Below are positions 17,101 through 24,662 of a stretch of 64,000 nt of DNA, in pieces. The position numbers and the translations under genes were made by a program. The notes beneath the pieces were generated by a model. The model was not told where the DNA came from, did not search any database, and was given only the letters and a program-made list of their open reading frames with translations. The stretch lies in NCBI RefSeq assembly GCF_036053395.1, contig NZ_CP107942.1:4244501-4308500 (forward strand). Reading direction: 5' to 3'. Positions within the stretch are counted from its first letter, which is position 1. Each line of letters begins with the position of its first letter. The stretch is from Actinoplanes sp. NBC_00393 (GTDB lineage: Bacteria; Actinomycetota; Actinomycetes; Mycobacteriales; Micromonosporaceae).

Positions 17101-18568
17101 GCTGGAGAAGGAGATCGAGACCCTCAACCGGTCCGCCTCCGCCAGCCGCAAACGCGGTCTCACGCTGGCCGCGCACACCTCGACCGCCCGCAACCTCACC
17201 GAGACACGCCGCCAGGAGCACACCGCCGCGCTCGCGCACCGCGACGCCGCGGTGGCCGACTGGTGGGTGCCCGTCGACGCCGGCATCGCCGCCGCCCGCA
17301 ACCTGCCCGAGCCGACCGACCGCGCCCTGCCCGAGACGGCCGAACATGACCTTCCCGAGCCGGCCGAACGTGATCTGCCCGAGCCGGCCGAACGTGAGCT
17401 GCCCGAGCCGGGCGGGCGGGACCTGGCTGCCGCGCTGGCCCAGGCCCGTGTTGCGGTTCAGGCGCTGCGGCCGCCGTCCTGGCCGGACTCCGCCGAGGAG
17501 CGGGCCCGGCGGGTCGGTGCGGCGCAGCACCGGGCGTTCACCAACCCGCGTTTCGAGCTGCAGGCCAAGCTGGAGGCGTCCGGCGGCCGGTCGGTGATCG
17601 CCGTAGATGCCGACGAGATCACCCCGCTGCCGGCCGTCATGCTGGTCGTCGACGCGTCCGGCACCCAGCTCACCCCGCCCGCCGCGATCGAGCACCTCGA
17701 CGAACTGGTCACCCAACTGTCGGCCAGCCACGACGACAAGCTGCACCAGATGTACACCGAGTTGCTGTCCTCGACGTTCATCAACCACCTCGCCGACCGG
17801 CTGGGCCGGGTGGTCGAGCTGCTCAGGGACGTCAACACGGTCCTGGACCGGCACCCGACCGGGGTCAACAAGACCAAGCTGCGGCTGATCCGGCGGCCCG
17901 CCGACGGGCAGCGGTACGGCTTCAACGTGCTCGACGCCCTCGAGAAGGGAACCATCGACTCGGCGGACTCGCAGGAGCAGATGCGGCTGTTCCTCGGCGA
18001 CCGGCTGCGCGAGGCCCAGGAGTCCGGCCTGGTCGGCACCGACGACTGGGTGGAGCACCTGGCCCGGCTGCTGGACTACCGGGCCTGGTTCGACGTGGTT
18101 CCGGAGTTCCGGATCGGCGACAGCAAGTGGCGGCCGCTGACCAAGCAGGTGCACTCGGTCGACTCCGGCGGCGGCAAGGTGGTCACCCTGTTGCAGCCGC
18201 TGCTGGCCACCCTGGTCACCCTGTTCGCCGAGTCACCCGATGCGCCGCGGCCGTTGTGGCTGGACGAGGCGTTCACCGGCGTCGACACCCCGAACCGGTC
18301 GACGATGCTGCGCATGATGGTCGACTTCGACTTCGACTTCCTGCTGGCCGGCCCGTCGGCGCTGGTCACGGCCGCCCAGGTGCCGTCGGCCGCGGTCTGG
18401 ACCGTCTCGCGCGCGCCTGCGCCGCTGCCCGGTGTCGACCTGTCGCTGATGTTGTGGACCGGTCAGGCGCTGGAGCACGTCCCGGTCGGTGACACCGCTG
18501 TTCAGGTGCTCACCGCGACCCGGCCGGCCGATGATCTGCCCGATCTGTTCAGCGAGCCCGGAGTTTGA
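14144..18568 (+). CDS. jetC: Wadjet SMC-like ATPase JetC (TIGR02680 type)
   Basis: A 1474-residue SMC/MukB-like ATPase, the DNA-loop-extruding motor of Wadjet. Walker A is FVGANQSGKSTLMAL near residues 63-77. Long Ala/Arg/Glu-rich coiled coils run from about 270 to 1080. The signature-like VDSGGGKVVTLLQP lies near 1340, and Walker B RPLWLDEAFTGVD near 1370. The protein looks complete and intact. Two low-complexity inserts are unusual: a QPASA-repeat stretch around 16228-16345 and five 8-residue LPEPAER repeats at 17303-17422. No jetD follows: the next gene is a STAS protein after 29 bases. Confidence 0.9.
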   Translation: MTSPQQVGPDSSDAQLAAWRDAVTQASLPEPTRTRWQASRAGLVNLWEFDISEYWFADGRAQFVGANQSGKSTLMALTTLTMLAGALDRQYIDTFGQSDKSFRYYVEPTDDPRDRRETTALTNRGWAWVEFARLTGDGEPEYFTALLYAQAKRGVSHMPPTWIICRGKARVRDGIDLAVGRAAVEPRDLHGIDGLTVMENGRKYADRIATELFGFSDTDRFSTVLEMLKVLRTPHLGQRLDPDWFTQQIRAALPPVARTEVEELAAGWQQLEQLSRDRDDAAAARDAVGLYLSKAWRPWADALLRARADALIAADHAVTEAEAAVASADAAHDRAHQDLTGENGRTEQLETQGRNAQAALTQLLRSDAYRDAAGRTENAERLRRETEEAQKQREAAQRRLDRVRADQDRAETVHRSAIGQLESAQSAVGQSASHATGAVTAAGLGEEATGWVTGGDVDRIDAAVTERRTRIGALRRLLRDAAGTHSSWQSTDRIAEQARTEWQSRVATARIAQTQVSDALQQLSDGLERWAARLGADAPDGELRDRWVQEVTGQTSTARPREQLRMLVTRQWLDPAIAPLTEQVATLRAAAAAAQQRAADADRDADELGLAGEPQAPMPHGWARRERPAFPGPEGAPLWRLLDPVDGLADGVLDHVEAALAAAGLLDAWVTPDGLWAADRDGTDVTVTAGISAATAPAAKSAANHQPASAPAANRQPASALAAILQPAEDAGAMTATVTGLLASIGYTRDGGELSGEIAVAGDGRWRTAALAGRAGRAEHGAELIGTAARTHARRRRIDELRQEAERQRREAEALAAQVTTATNKMTMLRTAADSCPDDAGVVAAANEYNAAVTERDRAHTAHVQAQEKAVAGKRAADDAAAAATGYAAEHRLPATDEQLDAVGTAVDTAARAGADLRLALRERDTAQREVTGALAGVEAAAAAVEEADDADRDAAETAARLRIEAAEAAASIDRDDHAQLERAAELEKEIETLNRSASASRKRGLTLAAHTSTARNLTETRRQEHTAALAHRDAAVADWWVPVDAGIAAARNLPEPTDRALPETAEHDLPEPAERDLPEPAERELPEPGGRDLAAALAQARVAVQALRPPSWPDSAEERARRVGAAQHRAFTNPRFELQAKLEASGGRSVIAVDADEITPLPAVMLVVDASGTQLTPPAAIEHLDELVTQLSASHDDKLHQMYTELLSSTFINHLADRLGRVVELLRDVNTVLDRHPTGVNKTKLRLIRRPADGQRYGFNVLDALEKGTIDSADSQEQMRLFLGDRLREAQESGLVGTDDWVEHLARLLDYRAWFDVVPEFRIGDSKWRPLTKQVHSVDSGGGKVVTLLQPLLATLVTLFAESPDAPRPLWLDEAFTGVDTPNRSTMLRMMVDFDFDFLLAGPSALVTAAQVPSAAVWTVSRAPAPLPGVDLSLMLWTGQALEHVPVGDTAVQVLTATRPADDLPDLFSEPGV
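17303..17422 (+). repeat. Five 24-bp tandem repeats inside jetC
   Basis: Five consecutive 24-base units, each starting CTGCCCGAG or CTTCCCGAG, encode LPEPTDRA, LPETAEHD, LPEPAERD, LPEPAERE and LPEPGGRD (residues 1054-1093). They sit in the distal part of the coiled-coil region, so they add a proline-rich, charged linker to an SMC arm. Units three and four are almost identical, pointing to recent duplication. Confidence 0.9.
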
Positions 18569-18597
18569 TCAACAGGGATGCCGGGTAGGGCTCGGCG

Positions 18598-18930
18598 ATG
18601 TCGAATTTGGCGGCAGTGACGTTCCAGGAGGACGCCGACAGCGGGGTGCTGTCGGCAACGATCAGCGGTGAGCTCGACCTCGCCGAGTCGGACGAGATCC
18701 GTGACAGCCTCGCCGCTGCCGCGGCGAACACGTCGTGCCGGTACCTGCTGGTGGACGTCAGCGACGTGACCCTGATCGACTCGTACGCTATGGGCGCCCT
18801 GGTCAGCGCCCGCAACAGCGCCGCGAGTGTCGGCGTCACCCTGACCCTGGTGGACCCGTCCCCGCCGGTCCGCAAGGCGATCGAGGTCACCGGCCTGGCC
18901 GACGTCTTCGGTTTGACCGGGCCGCGCTGA
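18598..18930 (+). CDS. STAS-domain anti-anti-sigma factor
   Basis: A 110-residue single STAS domain of the SpoIIAA/RsbV type, which binds an anti-sigma kinase and releases a sigma factor. The phosphorylatable Ser lies in DVTLIDSYAMGALVSA near residue 62, and the strand SATISGELDLAESDEIRD is typical. ATG at 18598. It starts 29 bases after jetC on the same strand and so may be cotranscribed with it, though the two functions have no known link. Its stop lies two bases from the end of the convergent ACP gene. Confidence 0.9.
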   Translation: MSNLAAVTFQEDADSGVLSATISGELDLAESDEIRDSLAAAAANTSCRYLLVDVSDVTLIDSYAMGALVSARNSAASVGVTLTLVDPSPPVRKAIEVTGLADVFGLTGPR

Positions 18931-18932
18931 GC

Positions 18933-19202
18933 TCAACCGGCCCGCAGTTTGCTGTCGACGAGGGCGGCGAGGCTGCCGAGCGTCTCGAACACCTCGGCGT
19001 TGATCTCGTCGTCGTCCATGGTGATGCCCAGCTCGCTGTGCAGGGCCTCGACCAGTTCGAGCACTGCCAGCGAGTCCATCTCCGGCAGTCCGCCGAGCAG
19101 CGGTGTCGACGCGTCGATCGTGTCCGCCCGGTCCTCGACGCCGAGGGTGGTGACCAGGACGGCCTTCACCCGGCCGACCGTCTCGTCGTTGAGCACGTCC
19201 AT
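18933..19202 (-). CDS. Acyl carrier protein
   Basis: An 89-residue acyl carrier protein with the phosphopantetheine attachment motif GLPEMDSLAVLELVEAL (Ser near residue 39). Acidic helices on both sides fit the ACP fold. ATG at 19200-19202 follows GAGAGGAACGAG. It is the last gene of the GNAT-ligase-decarboxylase-ACP operon and presumably carries the substrate while the decarboxylase acts, as BtrI does in butirosin or VinL in vicenistatin biosynthesis. It is not the fatty-acid ACP, since no fab genes are nearby. Confidence 0.92.
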   Translation of the reverse strand: MDVLNDETVGRVKAVLVTTLGVEDRADTIDASTPLLGGLPEMDSLAVLELVEALHSELGITMDDDEINAEVFETLGSLAALVDSKLRAG

Positions 19203-19216
19203 CTCGTTCCTCTCGT

Positions 19217-20437
19217 TCAGACCAGCACTTCGGCCGGGGCAGGGTGGCTCAGGAACGCGGTCGGGCTGGCAGTCAGCCCGTACGCCCCGGCCTGGAACAC
19301 CACGATCAGGTCGCCCGGCTCGGCGTGCGGCAGGGCCACCTTGTCGCCGAGCAGGTCGAGCGGGGTGCACAGCGAGCCGACGACGGTGACCTTCCCGGCG
19401 GCTTCCTGGTCCATCCGGGTGCCGACGGCCAGCGGATAGTTGCGGCGGATCACCTGCCCGAAGTTGCCGGAGGCGGCGAGCTGGTGGTGCAGGCCGCCGT
19501 CGACGACGAGGTAGGTCGTGCCGCGCGACTCCTTACGGTCGACGACCCGGGTGACGTAGACGCCGCACTCGCCGACCAGGTACCGCCCGAGTTCCACGGC
19601 GACCCGGGCCCGCGGCAGGCGGGGCCTGATCCGGTCGGCCAGCAGCGCGGCCAGGTTGTCGCTGATCGGGCGCAGGTCCAGTGGCCGGTCGCCGTCGAAG
19701 TACGGGATGCCGAAGCCGCCGCCGAGGTTGAGGTAGCGGAACGGTTCCGGGGCGGCCTCGGCGAGCCGCAGCGCCAGGTCGACGGTGTTGCGCTGCGCCT
19801 GGCACAGGATGTCGGCGTCGAGGCACTGCGAGCCGGCGAAGATGTGCAGGCCGAGCACGTCGAGGTCGGCGGCGGCGAGGTCCTTGAGCAGGGCGGGCAC
19901 CTGTTCGCAGTCGACGCCGAACTGCTGCGGGCCGCCGCCCATCCGCATCCCGGAGCCCTTGACCGCGAAGTCCGGATTGACCCGCACGGCCACCTGCGGG
20001 CGCAGGCCGAGCCGCTCCCCCGCCGCGATCACCCGGGCTGCCTCGCCGGCCGACTCCATCTCGATGGTCACCCCGGCCGCGACGGCCTGGCGCAGCTCGG
20101 CGTCGGTCTTGCCCGGCCCGGCGAAGCTGATCCGCTGGGCCGGGATGGTGGTGTCCAGCGCCGTGCGCATCTCGCCGGCCGACGCCACGTCCAGCGCGTC
20201 GACCAGGCCGCTGAGGTGCTGCACGACCGCGGGCATCGGGTTGGCCTTGACCGCGTACCCGAGCTCGACGGCGGCCGGCAGCACGGACCGGACCTGGTCG
20301 ACCCGCGCGGTGAGCAGCGCCCGGTCGTAGGCGAAGAACGGGGTGCCGCCGACCCGCTCGGCCAGCCGGTCGACCGGCACACCGCCGACCGTCAGACGTC
20401 CGCCGCTGCGGCCGAACGCGGCGATCGTGCTACTCAT
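19217..20437 (-). CDS. PLP-dependent decarboxylase, fold III (exosortase-A-associated/BtrK-like)
   Basis: A 406-residue decarboxylase of the DapDC/LysA family. The PLP Lys is in LGYAVKANPMPAV near residue 58; other blocks are RISFAGPGKTDAELR, VRVNPDFAVKGSGMRMGGG followed by QQFGVD, GLHIFAGSQC and LNLGGGFGIPYF. The active-site Cys comes in VVGSLCTPLDLL. The wording is closest to the decarboxylase that accompanies exosortase A (TIGR03099 type, from memory) and to BtrK/VinO enzymes that decarboxylate an aminoacyl-ACP. ATG at 20435-20437 overlaps the ligase stop (ATGA). Confidence 0.9.
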   Translation of the reverse strand: MSSTIAAFGRSGGRLTVGGVPVDRLAERVGGTPFFAYDRALLTARVDQVRSVLPAAVELGYAVKANPMPAVVQHLSGLVDALDVASAGEMRTALDTTIPAQRISFAGPGKTDAELRQAVAAGVTIEMESAGEAARVIAAGERLGLRPQVAVRVNPDFAVKGSGMRMGGGPQQFGVDCEQVPALLKDLAAADLDVLGLHIFAGSQCLDADILCQAQRNTVDLALRLAEAAPEPFRYLNLGGGFGIPYFDGDRPLDLRPISDNLAALLADRIRPRLPRARVAVELGRYLVGECGVYVTRVVDRKESRGTTYLVVDGGLHHQLAASGNFGQVIRRNYPLAVGTRMDQEAAGKVTVVGSLCTPLDLLGDKVALPHAEPGDLIVVFQAGAYGLTASPTAFLSHPAPAEVLV

Positions 20438-21993
20438 GCGGTGACCTCCCGGCGCAGCGTGGTGCGGTCGAACTTGCCGTTGGGTGAGCGGGGAAGCTCG
20501 TCGCGGACCAGGACGGTCTGCGGCACCATGTACAGCGGCAGCCGGCGGCGCAGCTGTTTGACCAGGCCGGCGGTGTCGACCTCGGCGCCCGGCCGGGGGC
20601 TGACGACCAGGGCGACGTGCTGGCCGAGCCGGTCGTCGTCGACGCCGAGCGCCACCACGTCGCGGATCAGGCCGGTGTCGTAGACGGCCTCCTCGATCTC
20701 GGTGGGACTGACCCGGTAGCCGGACGTCTTGATCATTTCGTCGTTGCGGCCCACGAAGTACAGGAAGCCGTCCTCGTCGCGGACCACGATGTCGCCGGAC
20801 CAGACCGCGATCTCGCTCAGGCACAGCGCGGCGTCGCGTCCCGGCGCCGGTCGGAAGCGGGCGGCGGTGGCCTCCGGGGCGTTCCAGTAGCCCTGCGCCA
20901 CCAGGGCGCCGCGGTGCACCAGCTCGCCGGGCTCACCCGCGGCGCACTCGGTGCCGTCGGGGCGCACGACCATCAGCTCCACGTTCGGGATCGCCTTACC
21001 GATCGAGTCGGGCCGGCGGTCCACCTGCGCCGGGTCGAGGTAGGTCGACCGGAACGCCTCGGTCAACCCGTACATCAAGAAGGGTCTGGCCTGGGGGAAC
21101 AGCTGGCGCAAGCGGTCCAGGACGGGCCGCGGCATGCGGCCGCCGGTGTTGGCGAAATAGCGCAGGCGGCCTGCCGCCTGCGGCGGCCAGTCGTGCTCGG
21201 CCAGCTGGATCCAGAGCGGCGGCACGCAGGTCAGGCCGGTAACACCATGCCGGGAGCAGGCGGCCACGACGTCCGCGGCGCCGAGATAATTGATCAGTAC
21301 GACGTGCGCGCCCACGCTGAACCCGGTGGTCAACTGGCTGAACCCGGCGTCGAAGCTGAGCGGCAGCGCCGCCGCGATCGCGTCGTCGGCGGTGTTGCCG
21401 AGGTATCCGCTGACGCTTTCGGCGCCGGCGATCAGATTCCGGTGCGACAGCACGACGCCCTTGGGCCGGCCCGTGCTGCCGGAGGTGTAGAAGATCGCCG
21501 CGAGGTCGGCGTCGATCCCGTCGGCCAGCTCGGCTTCCCCGGTCAGGTCGTCCCAGGTCACGACGGTGTAGTGGGCGTCGGACGGGACCGCGCGCGGCGT
21601 GCCGAGGACCACGACGTGGCGGATCGACTTGCACCGTTCGAGTTCGGCGGTGAGCAGCGTGAGCCGCTCCGGGGTGGTGACCAGGGCGGTGACCGTGCAG
21701 TCGGTGAGGATGTGGCCGACCTGCTCGGCGCGCAGCAGCGGGTTGGCCGGGACGACGACCGCGCCGGCCGCGGAGGTTGCGAAGATCGCGGTCACGGTCT
21801 CGATGCGCTTGTCGGCGTACACGGCGATCCGCTCGCCACGCGCGATGCCGAGGCTGCGCAGGCCCTGCGCGGCCCCGCGCACCCGGCCCCACAGCTCGGC
21901 GTAGCTGACCGTAATGTCCTTCACCGTCAGGGCGGGACGGTCGCCGTGCCGGTGGGCGCTGCCAGCGAGCAGATGATGCAGTTGGGTAGGCAC
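20434..21993 (-). CDS. AMP-forming acyl/aminoacyl ligase (exosortase-A-associated type)
   Basis: A 519-residue ANL-superfamily adenylating enzyme that would activate an acid as acyl-AMP and load it on the neighbouring ACP. Core motifs: YTSGSTGRPKGVVLSH near 170, MYGLTEAFRSTYLDP near 320, the ATP-binding Asp in VWSGDIVVRDEDGF near 400, and the C-terminal Lys in RSPNGKFDRTTL. The block after YGLTEAF (SIGKAIPN, PGELVHRGALVAQGYW) matches what I recall of the ligase paired with exosortase A decarboxylase (TIGR03098). Thirteen bases separate it from the GNAT gene upstream. Confidence 0.9.
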   Translation of the reverse strand: MPTQLHHLLAGSAHRHGDRPALTVKDITVSYAELWGRVRGAAQGLRSLGIARGERIAVYADKRIETVTAIFATSAAGAVVVPANPLLRAEQVGHILTDCTVTALVTTPERLTLLTAELERCKSIRHVVVLGTPRAVPSDAHYTVVTWDDLTGEAELADGIDADLAAIFYTSGSTGRPKGVVLSHRNLIAGAESVSGYLGNTADDAIAAALPLSFDAGFSQLTTGFSVGAHVVLINYLGAADVVAACSRHGVTGLTCVPPLWIQLAEHDWPPQAAGRLRYFANTGGRMPRPVLDRLRQLFPQARPFLMYGLTEAFRSTYLDPAQVDRRPDSIGKAIPNVELMVVRPDGTECAAGEPGELVHRGALVAQGYWNAPEATAARFRPAPGRDAALCLSEIAVWSGDIVVRDEDGFLYFVGRNDEMIKTSGYRVSPTEIEEAVYDTGLIRDVVALGVDDDRLGQHVALVVSPRPGAEVDTAGLVKQLRRRLPLYMVPQTVLVRDELPRSPNGKFDRTTLRREVTA

Positions 21994-22006
21994 AGCCCGG
22001 TCCCTT

Positions 22007-22873
22007 TCACGTGGCGGTCGTCACACAGGCCAGCTCGCTGTACAGATAGTCGATCTGGTCGGGCTGCAGCTTCGGGCTGCGGAACATCTTGCGGCGCTGG
22101 GACGGCACGGCCACGGACCCGCGCGGCCGGAACCCGGCGAGCCTCGGCTCCACGAGGGTGGCGGGAATCCCGTACCGCAGCAGCAGGTGCGCGCAGAACG
22201 GCCGGAACAGCCGGCGGAACAACACCGGGTCGCTGACGTGGATCAGCGAGGCGAACAGCGGCAGATTCCTCGGGTGATCGCGCCGGAACATCACGTAGCA
22301 CCAGTCGTCGCCGGCGCTGAGCACCACGTGCCGGGCCGCCCGGGCCCGCCGGTGATCGCGGTATCGCTCCAGCTCGGCGCCGGTGAGGAGGCGCTCCAGA
22401 TCGCGGGGGTCGGAACTGACCCGGCCGCGGGCCGACAACCAGGGCAGATTCGGTACGGCCACCGCTTCCGCGTCGAGGAACCGGAACCCCAGCCGCGTGT
22501 TGATCTTGATGGCGTTGCCGCTCGGGGTCAGGTCGGTGAACGTGTAATCCGGCTGATCAAGTAGCGCCTTCAACAGCCGGACACTGTGGATCCGGCGGTC
22601 GGGCAGCACACACCAGCCGGCCAGGTTGCAGAACGACTCCTCGGCGCCGCCGATCGTGCGCGTCGAGTAGAACGCCAGGTAGGCGCCGACGACCGGATCC
22701 GGCCGGCCGTCGTCGACGAGCATGAATCCATGGTTGGGCGCCGGCCCCTGCCAGGGCGGCGTCATCGACTCGGCCCACTCGGCCGGTGACTGGCGTGCGT
22801 TGAGGTGCCGGTGCAGGAACTCCGCCACCGCGGGCACGTCAGCCGACAGGATCGGGGCGACGCGGACACTCAT
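22007..22873 (-). CDS. GNAT-like acyltransferase heading the ACP operon
   Basis: A 288-residue protein that looks like an acyltransferase of the GNAT/FemAB-like fold: VRVAPILSADVPAVAEFLHR at the start, GFMLVDDGRPDPVVGAYLAF, NLAGWCVLPDRRIHSVRLLK where the acyl-CoA loop should be, and SGNAIKINTRLGF. Likely it transfers an acyl or aminoacyl group to or from the ACP-bound product. The start chosen is ATG at 22871-22873 after GGAGGG; an in-frame ATG at 22957 would add 28 poorly conserved-looking residues. It is the first gene of the operon. Family assignment is by pattern only. Confidence 0.7.
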   Translation of the reverse strand: MSVRVAPILSADVPAVAEFLHRHLNARQSPAEWAESMTPPWQGPAPNHGFMLVDDGRPDPVVGAYLAFYSTRTIGGAEESFCNLAGWCVLPDRRIHSVRLLKALLDQPDYTFTDLTPSGNAIKINTRLGFRFLDAEAVAVPNLPWLSARGRVSSDPRDLERLLTGAELERYRDHRRARAARHVVLSAGDDWCYVMFRRDHPRNLPLFASLIHVSDPVLFRRLFRPFCAHLLLRYGIPATLVEPRLAGFRPRGSVAVPSQRRKMFRSPKLQPDQIDYLYSELACVTTAT

Positions 22874-23005
22874 CGCGGCAGAGGCCCTCCGTCCGAGAAA
22901 TGCGGGTGCAAAAAGGATCCCAGCCGGTACGGGTCGATTTGTAGTTGCAGAAGTCATGAAAAACGCGACTGCTTCTCACGAATCGGCGGGGCATACCATG
23001 CTGGG

Positions 23006-23305
23006 ATGAGCAGCCCGGCACGGCGCGCCCCCGCCGTCCTCCTGATGCTGCTTCTGCTCTGCGCCGGACTGCTCTCCTCGCCCGCTCCCGCGGCGGACCG
23101 GTATGCGGCGCAACAGCTCGAGGTGCACGACCACCACGACGGCGACGAGTGGGCCCCGGGCAAACGGCTGCGCCCGGTCGTCCTGGTCAAGGTCGCCGGC
23201 AGCCCGCCGGCCACCCACGGAACCCTGCCGAAGGCCACGGCGCGCCCGGCCGTACGGACAGTGGCGGCGGGTGATCTGAGCCAACCGGGCGTCCTGCGGG
23301 TGTAG
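23006..23305 (+). CDS. Small secreted protein
   Basis: A 99-residue protein with a clear signal peptide: RR near the N-terminus, a hydrophobic core VLLMLLLLCAGLL and a likely cleavage after APAA. The mature part is short, hydrophilic and His/Asp-rich near its start (EVHDHHDGDEW). No family recognised; not a lipoprotein, since the Cys lies inside the hydrophobic core. It is divergent from the GNAT operon with about 130 bases of shared upstream DNA. ATG at 23006. Confidence 0.65.
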   Translation: MSSPARRAPAVLLMLLLLCAGLLSSPAPAADRYAAQQLEVHDHHDGDEWAPGKRLRPVVLVKVAGSPPATHGTLPKATARPAVRTVAAGDLSQPGVLRV

Positions 23306-23371
23306 GAGGAGCCGCCGCGCACCGCTGTGCGCGCCGCTCGCCCCACACCCTCCCCGCAGGAAGAGCCCGCC

Positions 23372-24004
23372 ATGCAACCGCAACCACCGTGCCGCACCAC
23401 GCACACCTTCACCGAGGCCGGCAACCCGCTCGTCTACGACCGCTGGGGCACCGCCGGCCGGCCCGTCCTGCTGCTGCACAGCCTGCTGCTCGACCGCACC
23501 CTGTGGTGGCCGGTCGCCGCCGAACTCGCCGGATTCTGCACGGTCATCGCCCCCGACCTGCCCGGCCACGGCGAGACGCCACCAGCCGGCGGCTGCACGC
23601 CCGACCACGTCGCCGCCCAACTCGCGTTGCTGCTGCACTCCGTGCGCGCGAACCTGGCGCCGGTGGTGGTCGCGCACGCCAACACGGGCTGCCTCGCCGC
23701 CGCGCTCGCCGAGAACTACGCGACCCACGCAGCCACGATCATCGACGGTACGGGCGGGCGGACCGGCAACGACGTCGAAGCCGTGCTGGCCGAGGCCGGC
23801 ATCGAGCAGGTGCCGTCGATCTACCGGCCGTTCGCGGTGCCCCGCCGGGATCCGGTGCTGCTCAGCGCGTACCGATCCTGGCTCGAACTCTCCCCCTGGC
23901 GCCAGCCGGTGCCGCTGACCGGCTGGTCCGATCCCGAACCGCGAACCTGCACGCCGCTGACCGATCCGGAAGGGCTCGCCGGCCGCATCCGGGCCATGCT
24001 CTGA
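23372..24004 (+). CDS. Alpha/beta-hydrolase-fold protein lacking the Ser nucleophile
   Basis: A 210-residue alpha/beta-hydrolase-like protein. The oxyanion strand VLLLHSLLLDRTLWWPVA and the APDLPGHGETPPAGG segment are typical of the fold, but the nucleophile elbow reads VVVAHANTGCLAAAL where GxSxG is expected, so Ser is replaced by Asn. The C-terminal part is short and I see no clear catalytic Asp-His pair. It may be a non-catalytic relative. ATG at 23372 follows GGAAG. The 150 bases after the stop hold only a possible 34-residue ORF (24021-24125) that I would not call. Confidence 0.6.
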   Translation: MQPQPPCRTTHTFTEAGNPLVYDRWGTAGRPVLLLHSLLLDRTLWWPVAAELAGFCTVIAPDLPGHGETPPAGGCTPDHVAAQLALLLHSVRANLAPVVVAHANTGCLAAALAENYATHAATIIDGTGGRTGNDVEAVLAEAGIEQVPSIYRPFAVPRRDPVLLSAYRSWLELSPWRQPVPLTGWSDPEPRTCTPLTDPEGLAGRIRAML

Positions 24005-24155
24005 GACTGCCCCCAGCGCGATGGCCGGCCGGACCTCGGAGCCCGTCCAGGTGCACCGGGTGCTGACCGGGAAGGTCTTCCCGATGCAGGCGCAGGTCAT
24101 CGACATCGGCGAGTGGGTAGGCTGACGGCTCCGCGGATCGATCGGGGGACGTGAC

Positions 24156-24662
24156 GTGACGGGTGGCGCAGAGACCGGGACCCGGCTTCGGCCGCCACGC
24201 CATCCCGTCGACCGGCGTGCCGTGGGCTGGTGGTCGACCGATCTGGTGCTGCTGTTCGCCGGGCCGGTCGTGGTTCTGGTCGTGCTGGGCGTACTGATCC
24301 GGCCCGCGCGGTTCTGGCTCCTGCTGCCCGCCGCGGTCATCGCGGCGATCGGCCTGCTCGCGGTGCTGACGCTGCCGCGCTGGTGGTTCCGGGTGCACCG
24401 GTGGGAGGTCACCGGCACCGCCGTCTACACCCGCACCGGCTGGTTCTGGCAGGAGTGGCGGGTGGCGCCGCTGTCGCGGATCCAGACCGTGGACACCCGT
24501 CGCGGGCCGGTGGAACAGCGGTTCGGCCTGGCGACCGTGGTCGTGACCACGGCGTCGGCGAAAGGCGCGGTGACCATGCCCGGCCTGGCACATGCGCAGG
24601 CCGAGGAGATCGCCGAGCAGCTCACCGTGGCCACCCAGGCTGTGCCGGGCGATGCCACGTGA
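24156..24662 (+). CDS. Membrane PH-domain protein (bPH2, YdbS-like)
   Basis: A 168-residue protein with two membrane segments (LVLLFAGPVVVLVVLGVLI and FWLLLPAAVIAAIGLLAVL) followed by a bacterial PH domain: VHRWEVTGTAVYTRTGWFWQ, VAPLSRIQTVDTRRGP and FGLATVVVTTASAKG. This is the smaller partner of the YdbS/YdbT pair. GTG at 24156 follows GGGGGAC. Its stop overlaps the next gene (GTGA). Such pairs are membrane proteins of uncertain role, tied in Bacillus to resistance to antimicrobial peptides. Confidence 0.88.
   Translation: MTGGAETGTRLRPPRHPVDRRAVGWWSTDLVLLFAGPVVVLVVLGVLIRPARFWLLLPAAVIAAIGLLAVLTLPRWWFRVHRWEVTGTAVYTRTGWFWQEWRVAPLSRIQTVDTRRGPVEQRFGLATVVVTTASAKGAVTMPGLAHAQAEEIAEQLTVATQAVPGDAT

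Noticed and set aside
14117..18154. A 1345-residue open frame antisense to jetC
   Set aside because: It is a shadow of the GC-rich coding strand: Pro/Gly/Arg/Val composition without domains, while the sense frame has a complete SMC ATPase.
18933..22873. A full exosortase/PEP-CTERM sorting system
   Set aside because: Only the ligase, decarboxylase and ACP types are present; no exosortase or PEP-CTERM substrate is in the window.
24021..24125. A 34-residue ORF after the alpha/beta hydrolase
   Set aside because: No ribosome site, no recognisable features, and length within chance for this composition.
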